Part shown: one piece after another, positions 1 through 5,513 of the stretch
How positions within the stretch are numbered: the stretch's first letter is position 1
Layout: each line of letters opens with the position of its first letter
From: Caryophanales bacterium UBA3620
Lineage (GTDB): Bacteria > Bacillota_I > Bacilli_A > RF39 > UBA660
Direction: 5' to 3'
Length of the DNA: 9,995 nucleotides
Assembly (NCBI GenBank): GCA_002375205.1
Contig: DFLL01000001.1
Location: 16,524 to 26,518 of the forward strand
The notes under the pieces: model-generated
What the model was told of the DNA's origin: nothing
Database searches by the model: none
Seen by the model: the letters and a program-made list of their open reading frames with translations, nothing else
Translations under genes and position numbers: made by a program

Positions 1-1023
1 ACAATCTTTTGGATATGGTTTATATCCATATTAAGTGCTCCACTTACTTACGCAGAAACATACTTAGGTATCAAATATAAGGTAAAAGATAAAAATAGTA
101 ATAATATCGGAGGTCCATCATACTACATAAAAAGAAACCTAAATAATCATAAATTAGGAAGCATATACTCAATAATTATATTAATTAGTTATATTACAGG
201 ATTTATTAGTATTCAATCAAATACCATAACAAAAAGCATTACAACTATATATAATATAAATCCCCTAATAATAGGATTAACTTTAAGCATAATTACACTG
301 ATAATAATATTTGGAGGCATAAATAAAATAGCAAATACCACTAGTAAAATAGTCCCTATAATGTCACTTCTTTATATAGGAATATCAGTTTATATTATTA
401 TTACAAATATCAATTTAATTCCTAATATAATAACTTCAATAATTAGTAGCGCCTTTAATATAAAAGCCTTTACTTCTAGTTTTCTACCAACAATGATATT
501 AGGAGTACAAAGAGGAATCTTTTCAAGTGAAGCAGGAATCGGAACATGTGCTATAGCGGCCTCTACCGGGAATAATAACAACCCAATTTCTGGAGGATAT
601 ATTCAAATGTTAGGAATATATATAACAACATTTTTAATATGTACTAATACCGCAATTATAGTATTAACATCAAATTATAAAATACTAAATATAAAAGATA
701 TAAACGGTATTGAAATAGCATTACATGCCTTTAAATACCACCTAAATAGTACAGGTACTATACTCCTTTTAATATTAATAATATTATTTGCCTTTTCAAC
801 AATATTAACAGGATATTACTATGGAGAAACAAGTCTAGAATACTTTAACAAAGCAAAGAAAACCCATATAATAATACTAAAATTTATTACCATTATAATT
901 ATATTCTTAGGTTCTTTCTTTTCATCAACAGTTATGTGGAAATTTACTGATTTCTTTATCGGTATTCTTATACTCATCAACATCTATGCAATTATAAAAT
1001 TAAAAAATGAAATAAAAAAATAA
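1..1023 (+). CDS. Alanine/glycine:cation symporter (AGCS family), 5'-truncated by window edge
   Basis: This is a membrane transporter that would import alanine or glycine with Na+ or H+. The frame is open from base 1, giving 340 visible residues; the ATG at 361 is an internal Met, not the start. Family members are usually about 440-480 residues, so roughly 90 N-terminal residues lie outside the window. The beginning (FWIWF, then LGIKYKVKDKNSNNIGGPSYYIK) fits the AGCS segment that usually reads FWMW...LGIKYR...GGPMYYI. The hallmark RGIFSSEAGIGTCAIAAS lies at visible residues 171-188, followed by a G-Y-I-Q-M-L-G-I segment and FAFSTILTGYYYGE. The rest is alternating Ile/Leu-rich membrane helices. 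The expected GMATK-like stretch near the front is replaced by SSAPLTYAE, so substrate details may differ. It converges on the next gene with a 14-bp gap. The family call is firm; the substrate is inferred from the family. Confidence 0.93.
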   Translation, partial: TIFWIWFISILSAPLTYAETYLGIKYKVKDKNSNNIGGPSYYIKRNLNNHKLGSIYSIIILISYITGFISIQSNTITKSITTIYNINPLIIGLTLSIITLIIIFGGINKIANTTSKIVPIMSLLYIGISVYIIITNINLIPNIITSIISSAFNIKAFTSSFLPTMILGVQRGIFSSEAGIGTCAIAASTGNNNNPISGGYIQMLGIYITTFLICTNTAIIVLTSNYKILNIKDINGIEIALHAFKYHLNSTGTILLLILIILFAFSTILTGYYYGETSLEYFNKAKKTHIIILKFITIIIIFLGSFFSSTVMWKFTDFFIGILILINIYAIIKLKNEIKK

Positions 1024-1044
1024 AAGGAATATTCCTCTTATTTA
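1023..1044. terminator. Compact bidirectional terminator between convergent genes
   Basis: The 14-bp gap between two convergent stop codons contains the perfect palindrome AGGAATATTCCT (1025-1036). On the minus strand it extends to AAGAGGAA/TTCCTTTT and runs into a T-rich tract (the complement of the poly-A end of the symporter gene). On the plus strand it is followed by a T-rich stretch. The stem is short (6-8 pairs with a tight loop), so it may be only moderately efficient. Assignment is from structure and position. Confidence 0.45.
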
Positions 1045-2558
1045 AATAAACTCTTAAGAATACTATTAATACCCTTATTCAAAGCTTTATCTATTGTTTT
1101 ATTTACAACTTTCTTACCAAGCTTATATCCCGGAGAACTTTTTAAAGCTTTTTCTTTTTCTTTTTTAGCCTTCTCCTCTTCTTTTAATCTTCTAGTAGCT
1201 TCTCTTTCAGCCTCTTTCGTAGCTTTTTCTTCTTCTTTTAGTTTATCCGCTAATTCCTTTTTCCTATTTTCCGCTTCTAATTCTAATGATATCTTTTCAT
1301 AAGCAGATTCTCTATCCACTGGAATATCATATTTACCTTTAAATAAACTATTAGCCATAACCATAAGTCTAACAGAATCATCAATAGTACCCATCTTACT
1401 TTGAGGAGGAAGAATAATTGCTTTTTCTACTATACTAGGTTCTCCATTTTCATTTTGAAACGATATAAGTGCTTCCCCTGTCCCCAAATTACGAATAGCC
1501 TCTTCTGTATCAAAATCCTTATTAGTTCTAAATGCTGCAGCAGCAGTCTTAACAATTTTATCTTCCGCCGGAGTATATGCTCTTAAAGTGTGTTGAACCC
1601 TATTACCAAGTTGAGAAATAATACTATCTGGAATATCCGTTGGAGCTTGTGATATAAAATATAATCCAATACCCTTTGAACGAATAAGTTTAACAATTTG
1701 TGTAACTTCTTTTAACATATAACTAGGCATATTATCAAAAAGTAAATGTGCTTCATCAAAGAAAAAGACAATTTTAGGTTTATCTAAATCTCCTACCTCA
1801 GGTAAAGTCTTATATAAAGTAGTTAATATCCAAAGTAAGAAAGATGCATATAAATCAGGATTCCTAAATAATTCAACACAATCCATTATGTTAATATAAC
1901 CTCTACCATCTTCATGATTCTTAATCAAATCATAAATATCTAAATTAGGCTCTCCAAAGAAAAACTCTCCACCTTGATTCTCAAGTTCCAATATATTTCT
2001 TTGAATAATACCAATACTTTGAGTAGCAATATTACCATAAGTAGTAATATATTCTTTTCTATGTTTCCCAATATATGTAAGTAATATTTTTAAATCTTTA
2101 AGATCAACAAGTTCTAAATTTCTATCTTCCGCTATTCTAAATGCAATAGCAAGTACTCCTTCCGAAGCCTCAGTAAGGCCTAACATTCTCGATAAAATAT
2201 TAACCCCAACATCTTTAATAGTAGTTCTAATAGGATGTCCTTTTTTACCATACACATCCCAAAAATGGATAGGAAACCCTTTAAAATCAAACTTCTTAAT
2301 ACCAATACTATTAAGTCTTTCTTTAATCTTATCCGACTCTTCTCCTGGTAAACAAGTACCTGCAATATCACCCTTAACATCCGCTAGAAAAACAGGTACA
2401 CCAGCATCAGAAAAACTCTCAGCCATAACCTTCAAAGTAATAGTTTTACCACTACCACTAGCTCCAGTAATAAGACCATGTCTATTAGCCTTATCTAGTA
2501 AAATAGATAACTCTTTATCACCGCTTTTTCCAACTAAAATCTTATTATTTAAATACAT
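1038..2558 (-). CDS. HerA-like P-loop ATPase, DUF853 (YjgR) family
   Basis: This 506-aa cytoplasmic ATPase belongs to the DUF853/YjgR branch of the HerA-FtsK superfamily; its cellular role is not firmly established. Walker A GASGSGKT is at residues 32-39, followed by LADVKGD (58-64), a family signature. The DVYGKKGHPIR segment lies near 101-111. Walker B IVFFFDEAH is at 263-271, the sensor-like FISQAPTDIP at 301-310, and LGNRVQHTLRAYTP at 317-330. Residues about 430-480 are a Lys/Glu-rich probable coiled coil, followed by a short basic/amphipathic tail, as in other family members. Length is normal for the family. The ATG at 2558 is preceded by AGGAGG (2563-2568) four bases upstream. It is divergent from the metal transporter gene and convergent with the symporter gene. 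It is intact and looks like a housekeeping locus. Confidence 0.93.
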   Translation of the reverse strand: MYLNNKILVGKSGDKELSILLDKANRHGLITGASGSGKTITLKVMAESFSDAGVPVFLADVKGDIAGTCLPGEESDKIKERLNSIGIKKFDFKGFPIHFWDVYGKKGHPIRTTIKDVGVNILSRMLGLTEASEGVLAIAFRIAEDRNLELVDLKDLKILLTYIGKHRKEYITTYGNIATQSIGIIQRNILELENQGGEFFFGEPNLDIYDLIKNHEDGRGYINIMDCVELFRNPDLYASFLLWILTTLYKTLPEVGDLDKPKIVFFFDEAHLLFDNMPSYMLKEVTQIVKLIRSKGIGLYFISQAPTDIPDSIISQLGNRVQHTLRAYTPAEDKIVKTAAAAFRTNKDFDTEEAIRNLGTGEALISFQNENGEPSIVEKAIILPPQSKMGTIDDSVRLMVMANSLFKGKYDIPVDRESAYEKISLELEAENRKKELADKLKEEEKATKEAEREATRRLKEEEKAKKEKEKALKSSPGYKLGKKVVNKTIDKALNKGINSILKSLFK

Positions 2559-2584
2559 AATACCTCCTCTAAAAATCTAATCTT

Positions 2585-2593
2585 ATTATATCA
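2585..2593 (-). promoter_or_regulatory. Extended -10 promoter of the DUF853 ATPase gene
   Basis: The minus strand reads TGATATAAT here, a full extended -10 box (TGn plus TATAAT). No good -35 is seen 17 bases upstream (ATATTT), which is tolerable with an extended -10. The predicted start of transcription near 2578 leaves a 20-base leader containing the AGGAGG site. Confidence 0.6.
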
Positions 2594-2622
2594 TACTTTT
2601 AATAATAAAATATCTAAAATAG

Positions 2623-2651
2623 TTGACTAAAACATATAATAATGATATATT
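2623..2651 (+). promoter_or_regulatory. SigA-type promoter of the CDF transporter gene
   Basis: TTGACT (2623-2628), a 17-base spacer, then TATATT (2646-2651) preceded by TGA, an extended -10. It faces away from the ATPase promoter in the same 114-bp divergent gap. No obvious metal-regulator operator palindrome overlaps it. Confidence 0.65.
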
Positions 2652-2672
2652 TTAAAAACAAGGAGAGTAAAT

Positions 2673-3791
2673 ATGTCTAAAGAATTAAATAGAAAAAAAA
2701 CAATAATAAAAACAAGTATTATTGGTATCATTACCAATATCTTACTATCTGGGTTTAAAGCAGGAATAGGACTACTGTCATCATCAATAGCAATAATATT
2801 AGATGCAGTAAATAATTTAAGTGATGCTTTGTCTTCAATAATAACTATCATAGGAACCAAACTAGCAGGTCGCGCCCCAGATAAAGAGCATCCATTTGGC
2901 CACGGAAGAATAGAATACTTAAGTTCACTAATAATATCAATAATAATACTATATGCCGGATTAACATCATTTATTGAATCAGCTAAAAAGATAATAAATT
3001 CCGAATTACCAAATTACAGTAAAATAACAATCATAATATTAATCGTAGCAATAATAACCAAAATAATATTAGGATTATATTTCAAAAAAATAGGTAAAAA
3101 AGTATATTCTGATTCCCTTATAAATTCTGGTCAAGATGCCTTAATGGACTCCATCATATCAGCATCTACTTTAATCGCCGCTATTATATATTTAACACTC
3201 AATATTAGTCTCGAAGCATATTTAGGTATTATAATATCCATTATAATTATCCGTTCAGGAATACAAATGATAAGAGTAACACTAAGTCAAATACTAGGAG
3301 AAAGAGTAGAATCATCCCTTGCTACTTCAATAAAAAAAATAGTCGCAGATACTCCTAAAGTAAATGGAGCCTTTGATTTAACCCTAAATAATTATGGACC
3401 AGAAACATATATTGGATCCATTCATATTGAAGTAGAAGATACTATGACAGCATCAGAAATAGATAAACTAACTAGAGAAATAACAACCAAAGTATATAAA
3501 GAACACAATGTATTATTATCCGCTGTTGGAATTTATTCCATTAATACTAAGGATAAAGAAGTAGTAGCAATAAGAAAAGAAATAAATAAAATAGTATCAT
3601 CTTATAAAAATGTCTTACAACTACATGGTTTCTATCTAGATAAAAAGGAAAAAACAATAAGTTTTGATATTATCTTAGATTTTGAAGATAAAAATAGAAT
3701 CGAAGCATATAAAGAAATATATGATAAAGTTCAAGAAAAATATCCCGATTATAAAATAATAATTACTATGGATATCGATGTAAGTGATTAA
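2673..3791 (+). CDS. Cation diffusion facilitator (CDF) metal efflux transporter, possibly Mn-type
   Basis: This is a 372-aa membrane antiporter expected to export a divalent metal using H+. The N-terminal half has six Ile-rich helices, with the CDF signature around DAVNNLSDALSS (44-55) and the conserved HPFGHGR loop (73-79). The C-terminal half (about 205-372) is the cytoplasmic ferredoxin-like domain, longer than usual because a second region of about 80 residues follows the first (from about 290). The transport-site positions appear to be N47-x3-D51 in helix 2 and D155-x3-D159 in helix 5. Zn/Fe members such as YiiP use D-x3-D and H-x3-D; the Asn/Asp-Asp/Asp set resembles that reported for streptococcal MntE, so Mn export is the better guess, though unproven. 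The ATG is preceded by AGGAG (2661-2665) seven bases upstream. The gene is monocistronic with its own promoter. Confidence 0.93.
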   Translation: MSKELNRKKTIIKTSIIGIITNILLSGFKAGIGLLSSSIAIILDAVNNLSDALSSIITIIGTKLAGRAPDKEHPFGHGRIEYLSSLIISIIILYAGLTSFIESAKKIINSELPNYSKITIIILIVAIITKIILGLYFKKIGKKVYSDSLINSGQDALMDSIISASTLIAAIIYLTLNISLEAYLGIIISIIIIRSGIQMIRVTLSQILGERVESSLATSIKKIVADTPKVNGAFDLTLNNYGPETYIGSIHIEVEDTMTASEIDKLTREITTKVYKEHNVLLSAVGIYSINTKDKEVVAIRKEINKIVSSYKNVLQLHGFYLDKKEKTISFDIILDFEDKNRIEAYKEIYDKVQEKYPDYKIIITMDIDVSD

Positions 3792-3818
3792 AAATACCTA
3801 TCAGGAGATAGATATTTT
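3791..3818 (+). terminator. Hairpin after the CDF gene
   Basis: Two 12-base arms (3791-3802 and 3807-3818) pair around an AGGA loop with one C-A mismatch. The 3' arm itself ends in TTTT, but no longer T-run follows. Position directly at the stop codon suggests a terminator. Confidence 0.5.
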
Positions 3819-3861
3819 CACTTAAGAGATACACTATTTCCCACATTTTTTATTAAACCAC

Positions 3862-3889
3862 TTGACACAAAATTATAATCATATATAAT
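3862..3889 (+). promoter_or_regulatory. Strong SigA promoter of the nuclease-like gene
   Basis: Consensus TTGACA (3862-3867), a 16-base spacer, then consensus TATAAT (3884-3889). Transcription would begin about 3896, leaving a leader of about 14 bases that carries AAGGTGAT (3899-3906), the ribosome site for the ATG at 3910. Confidence 0.75.
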
Positions 3890-3909
3890 AAAAAATCAAG
3901 GTGATAGAT

Positions 3910-4671
3910 ATGAAAGGATATAATAACGAATTTAATTTTGTTCTTGCTTTAAACAACAAGAAAGTATGTGAGTTAAATCCATTACTATACGATTTGATTC
4001 ACGAATTATTTGATAATATAAATGATCAAATGATAATTAAATCATGGAGAAATCATTATAAACAAAAAGCAGATATATTTGTAAAAATAAATAATATGCA
4101 TAAAAGATTGAGCATTAAAATGTGAAGTAGAAATTCTGTTCATTTAGAATCTATAAATACATTTATAAATTTCTTAAAAGAAAATAATATACCAGACAAT
4201 GTTATAAACAATTATTTAGAATATCATTATGGAGACGGAACTACTGACAATAGTGGTTTCAAAAGATTATCAGCAGAAAACTATAAAAAGCATAATCAAG
4301 AAAAAATAGATTACATAAACAATCAATTTTCTAATCCTAAATTAATTAACAAAATGATAGAAAGAAGTATAACTAAAGGACTAGTACTAAATGATAGAAT
4401 CGATGCAATAATATGTGGAGAACCTGCTGACTTTTTATGGATAAAAAGAGAAGATATCAAAAAAATTATTATAAAGAAAAAAGACAATTACTGTAGTTCC
4501 CCTCATTTTGGTCCATTAGTATGTCAGCCATTAAATAGATGCCTAAATTACAATAGAAAATATGAATATGGAAGAAATTATATACAAATCAAATGGTATA
4601 GTTTATTTGATGATATAATTGAAAACATGAATGATAAAGTACTTAATAATTATAGTAAAGTAGATAATTAG
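3910..4671 (+). pseudogene. PD-(D/E)XK nuclease-like gene interrupted by a single in-frame TGA (4123-4125)
   Basis: One reading frame of 253 codons runs from the ATG at 3910 to TAG at 4669-4671, broken only by TGA at codon 72. The first part is 71 aa; the 181 codons after the TGA are open, and all Trp codons in them are TGG. A GTG at 3901 is in frame but forms part of the AAGGTGAT ribosome site, so ATG 3910 is preferred. The region KADIFVKINNMHKRLSIK (53-70), with the earlier E7, resembles a PD-(D/E)XK core (D55, then S68-x-K70, with Ser where Asp/Glu is usual). It is followed right after the stop by SRNSVHLE. I recall related proteins reading SIK-x-G-x-x-NSVH, so the TGA may replace a Gly codon (GGA). 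That makes a recent nonsense mutation likely. The C-terminal part contains HFGPLVCQPLNRCLNY and IQIKWYSLFDDI. A 71-aa product plus a possible internal restart (ATG 4354) cannot be excluded. The nuclease call is tentative. Confidence 0.6.
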
Positions 4672-4693
4672 ATTAAACATCTTGTAAATTCTA

Positions 4694-4712
4694 AAATTTT
4701 TAGTAAAAATTT
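4694..4712 (+). terminator. AT-only hairpin after the nuclease-like gene
   Basis: AAATTTTT (4694-4701) and AAAAATTT (4705-4712) form an 8-pair stem with a 3-base loop, 22 bases after the stop codon. It has no GC pairs and no T-run after it, so it is a weak candidate. Confidence 0.25.
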
Positions 4713-4724
4713 CTTGGAAGGCTG

Positions 4725-4753
4725 TTGACAAAAGGAAAAAAGTATAGTATTAT
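4725..4753 (+). promoter_or_regulatory. Promoter of tRNA-Gly
   Basis: Consensus TTGACA (4725-4730), exactly 17 bases, then TATTAT (4748-4753). The predicted transcription start near 4760 lies about 11 bases before the mature tRNA 5' end, as is usual for single tRNA genes. Confidence 0.75.
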
Positions 4754-4770
4754 TAATTATGCCTACTGAT

Positions 4771-4844
4771 GCAGGTGTAGTTTAATGGTAGAACCTCAGC
4801 CTTCCAAGCTGACTGCGTGAGTTCGATTCTCATCACCTGCTCCA
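4771..4844 (+). tRNA. tRNA-Gly (anticodon UCC)
   Basis: This is a 74-nt cloverleaf. The acceptor stem is GCAGGTG with CACCTGC (4834-4840), the D-arm has GTTT/GAAC around AATGGTA, and the anticodon stem TCAGC/GCTGA (4796-4800, 4808-4812) encloses loop CTTCCAA with anticodon TCC (4803-4805). The variable loop is CTGCG. The T-arm GTGAG-TTCGATT-CTCAT has the standard TTCGA. The discriminator base is T (4841) and the CCA end is encoded (4842-4844). UCC can read all GGN codons by wobble. It is a single gene with its own promoter and terminator. Confidence 0.96.
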
Positions 4845-4855
4845 AATTAAATAGT

Positions 4856-4881
4856 AAGAACCTTATATTGGTTCTTTTTTT
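4856..4881 (+). terminator. Rho-independent terminator of tRNA-Gly
   Basis: AAGAACC (4856-4862) and GGTTCTT (4870-4876) form a perfect 7-pair stem around TTATATT, followed by a run of T to 4881. It begins 11 bases after the encoded CCA end. Confidence 0.85.
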
Positions 4882-4888
4882 ATCCGTT

Positions 4889-4910
4889 TCACGCAGTCAG
4901 GATTGGAAGG
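4889..4910. repeat. Inverted near-copy of the tRNA-Gly anticodon arm
   Basis: The reverse complement of tRNA positions 4800-4820 recurs here as two exact blocks, tcacgcagtcag (4889-4900) and ttggaagg (4903-4910), with GA in place of a single C between them. The flanking bases do not match the tRNA, so this is not simply a decayed second tRNA gene. A shorter exact inverted copy of the same arm (cttggaaggctg, 4713-4724) lies just upstream of the tRNA promoter. Origin unknown: a recombination scar, an attachment-site remnant or the edge of the adjacent IS remnant are all possible. Confidence 0.6.
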
Positions 4911-4950
4911 ATACAAAGACTATCCCACTTTATAAAGAAAAGATGAAACT

Positions 4951-5211
4951 ATGGTAAATATTATTAAGGAAGAACTATCATTAGAAGAATCGTTAAACTA
5001 TCAGTTTAGAAAATATACTACGACTAAATCAGTATTTCCGACAGATATGTCACTTATGAAATGTTTATATTCATCCAAAAAAATATAGTTAAAAAAATGG
5101 ATACAGTCTTATAGAGATTGGGGCCCAATATTATCAGAATTATCTATTATGTTTGATAGTAGAATAAAAATATCGCTTTGCCAAATATTTTATTATAACC
5201 ATCAAATATAG
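4951..5211 (+). pseudogene. IS256-family (mutator-type) transposase, C-terminal remnant
   Basis: Reading from 4951, the frame gives ...EESLNYQFRKYTTTKSVFPTD and then SLMKCLYSSKKI before a TAG at 5086-5088. It continues as LKKWIQSYRDWGPILSELSIMFDSRIK to about 5169, and then as unrelated residues to the TAG at 5209-5211. This matches the end of IS256-type transposases, which typically read ESxNRQLRKVTKTKxxFPTDxSLxKMLYLAT...KKWT...W..IL.QL.I.F..R. The catalytic DDE residues and the entire front of the element are missing. A frame break is likely before 4951, since adjacent codons in another frame look coding-like but run into stops. It is decayed and non-functional. No terminal inverted repeats were found. 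Confidence 0.8.
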
Positions 5212-5298
5212 TAAAGTCTAAAATGAACTAACTAACGTTTAATCTTGATTATATTATCTGTTATAATTTATAAAAAATAACAAAGCAAAAAAAATTCT

Positions 5299-5335
5299 TT
5301 GAAATTATAAAATTTATGTTATTATGTATATAACA
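5299..5335 (+). promoter_or_regulatory. Possible promoter with overlapping inverted repeat (operator-like)
   Basis: TTGAAA (5299-5304) is followed 15 bases later by TATTAT (5320-5325) or 17 bases later by TTATGT, neither ideal. The perfect inverted repeat TGTTAT-N7-ATAACA (5317-5335) overlaps the -10 region and could bind a dimeric repressor. Another extended -10 box, TGTTATAAT, lies at 5259-5267. In DNA this AT-rich, chance matches are common. Confidence 0.3.
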
Positions 5336-5445
5336 AAAGAAGTAAGTCATAAACTTACCTCAAATCATGGATAGATATCATTTACACAGATTTTTATACA
5401 CACTCAGACGATAGCTTATCATTGTAAGCTATCGTATTTTATTTC
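5336..5445 (+). ncRNA. Candidate small RNA with two hairpins
   Basis: About 110 bases lie between the possible promoter and a strong hairpin-plus-T-tail. The first hairpin is GTAAGT-CATAA-ACTTAC (5342-5358). The second is the perfect 11-pair stem at 5408-5435, followed by TATTTTATTT. The middle contains a 15-codon ORF (5367-5414, MDRYHLHRFLYTLRR) whose stop falls inside the terminator stem, but it has no ribosome site. No gene lies downstream on this strand, so it is not an attenuator for a neighbour. I do not recognise an RNA family. Confidence 0.3.
5408..5440 (+). terminator. Strong hairpin terminator, possibly serving both strands
   Basis: ACGATAGCTTA (5408-5418) and TAAGCTATCGT (5425-5435) form a perfect 11-pair stem with loop TCATTG, followed on the plus strand by a T-rich tail. 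On the minus strand it lies immediately after the small ORF ending at 5439 and could stop that transcript too, though it lacks a T-run there. Confidence 0.7.
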
Positions 5446-5513
5446 TTTAATATTGAAATAATTTTTAAGCACAACTCATATAATTTTTTTTGATCATTTT
5501 CTTTTTTAGACAT
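5439..5513 (-). CDS. Small ORF (24 aa) overlapping the stop of the 648-aa gene
   Basis: An ATG at 5513 lies inside the last codons of the upstream gene (ATGTCTAA contains both this start and that gene's TAA), a typical translational-coupling overlap. It has a strong ribosome site, AGAGGTGG, five bases upstream (5519-5526), better than the site of the upstream gene itself. The predicted peptide begins MSKKENDQKKLYELCLKI and ends ISILKK: a charged N-terminus, then a short amphipathic/hydrophobic helix with a single Cys and a basic end. It stops at TAA 5439-5441, just before the 5408-5435 hairpin. I do not recognise it. It could be a partner of the large protein, or a truncated remnant of a longer gene. 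Confidence 0.5.
   Translation of the reverse strand: MSKKENDQKKLYELCLKIISILKK

Noticed and set aside
361..1023. ATG at 361 as the start of a 220-aa protein
   Set aside because: The frame is open back to base 1 and the upstream residues match the AGCS family, so this Met is internal.
3901..3909. GTG at 3901 as start of the nuclease-like gene
   Set aside because: The GTG is part of the AAGGTGAT ribosome-binding site serving ATG 3910.
4126..4157. SECIS-like hairpin making the TGA a selenocysteine codon
   Set aside because: Only a 5-pair AT-rich stem, no bulged or conserved loop, and no redox or selenoprotein family resemblance.
5367..5414. 15-codon ORF MDRYHLHRFLYTLRR as a leader peptide
   Set aside because: No Shine-Dalgarno sequence and no downstream gene on this strand to attenuate; kept only as a remark in the RNA candidate.
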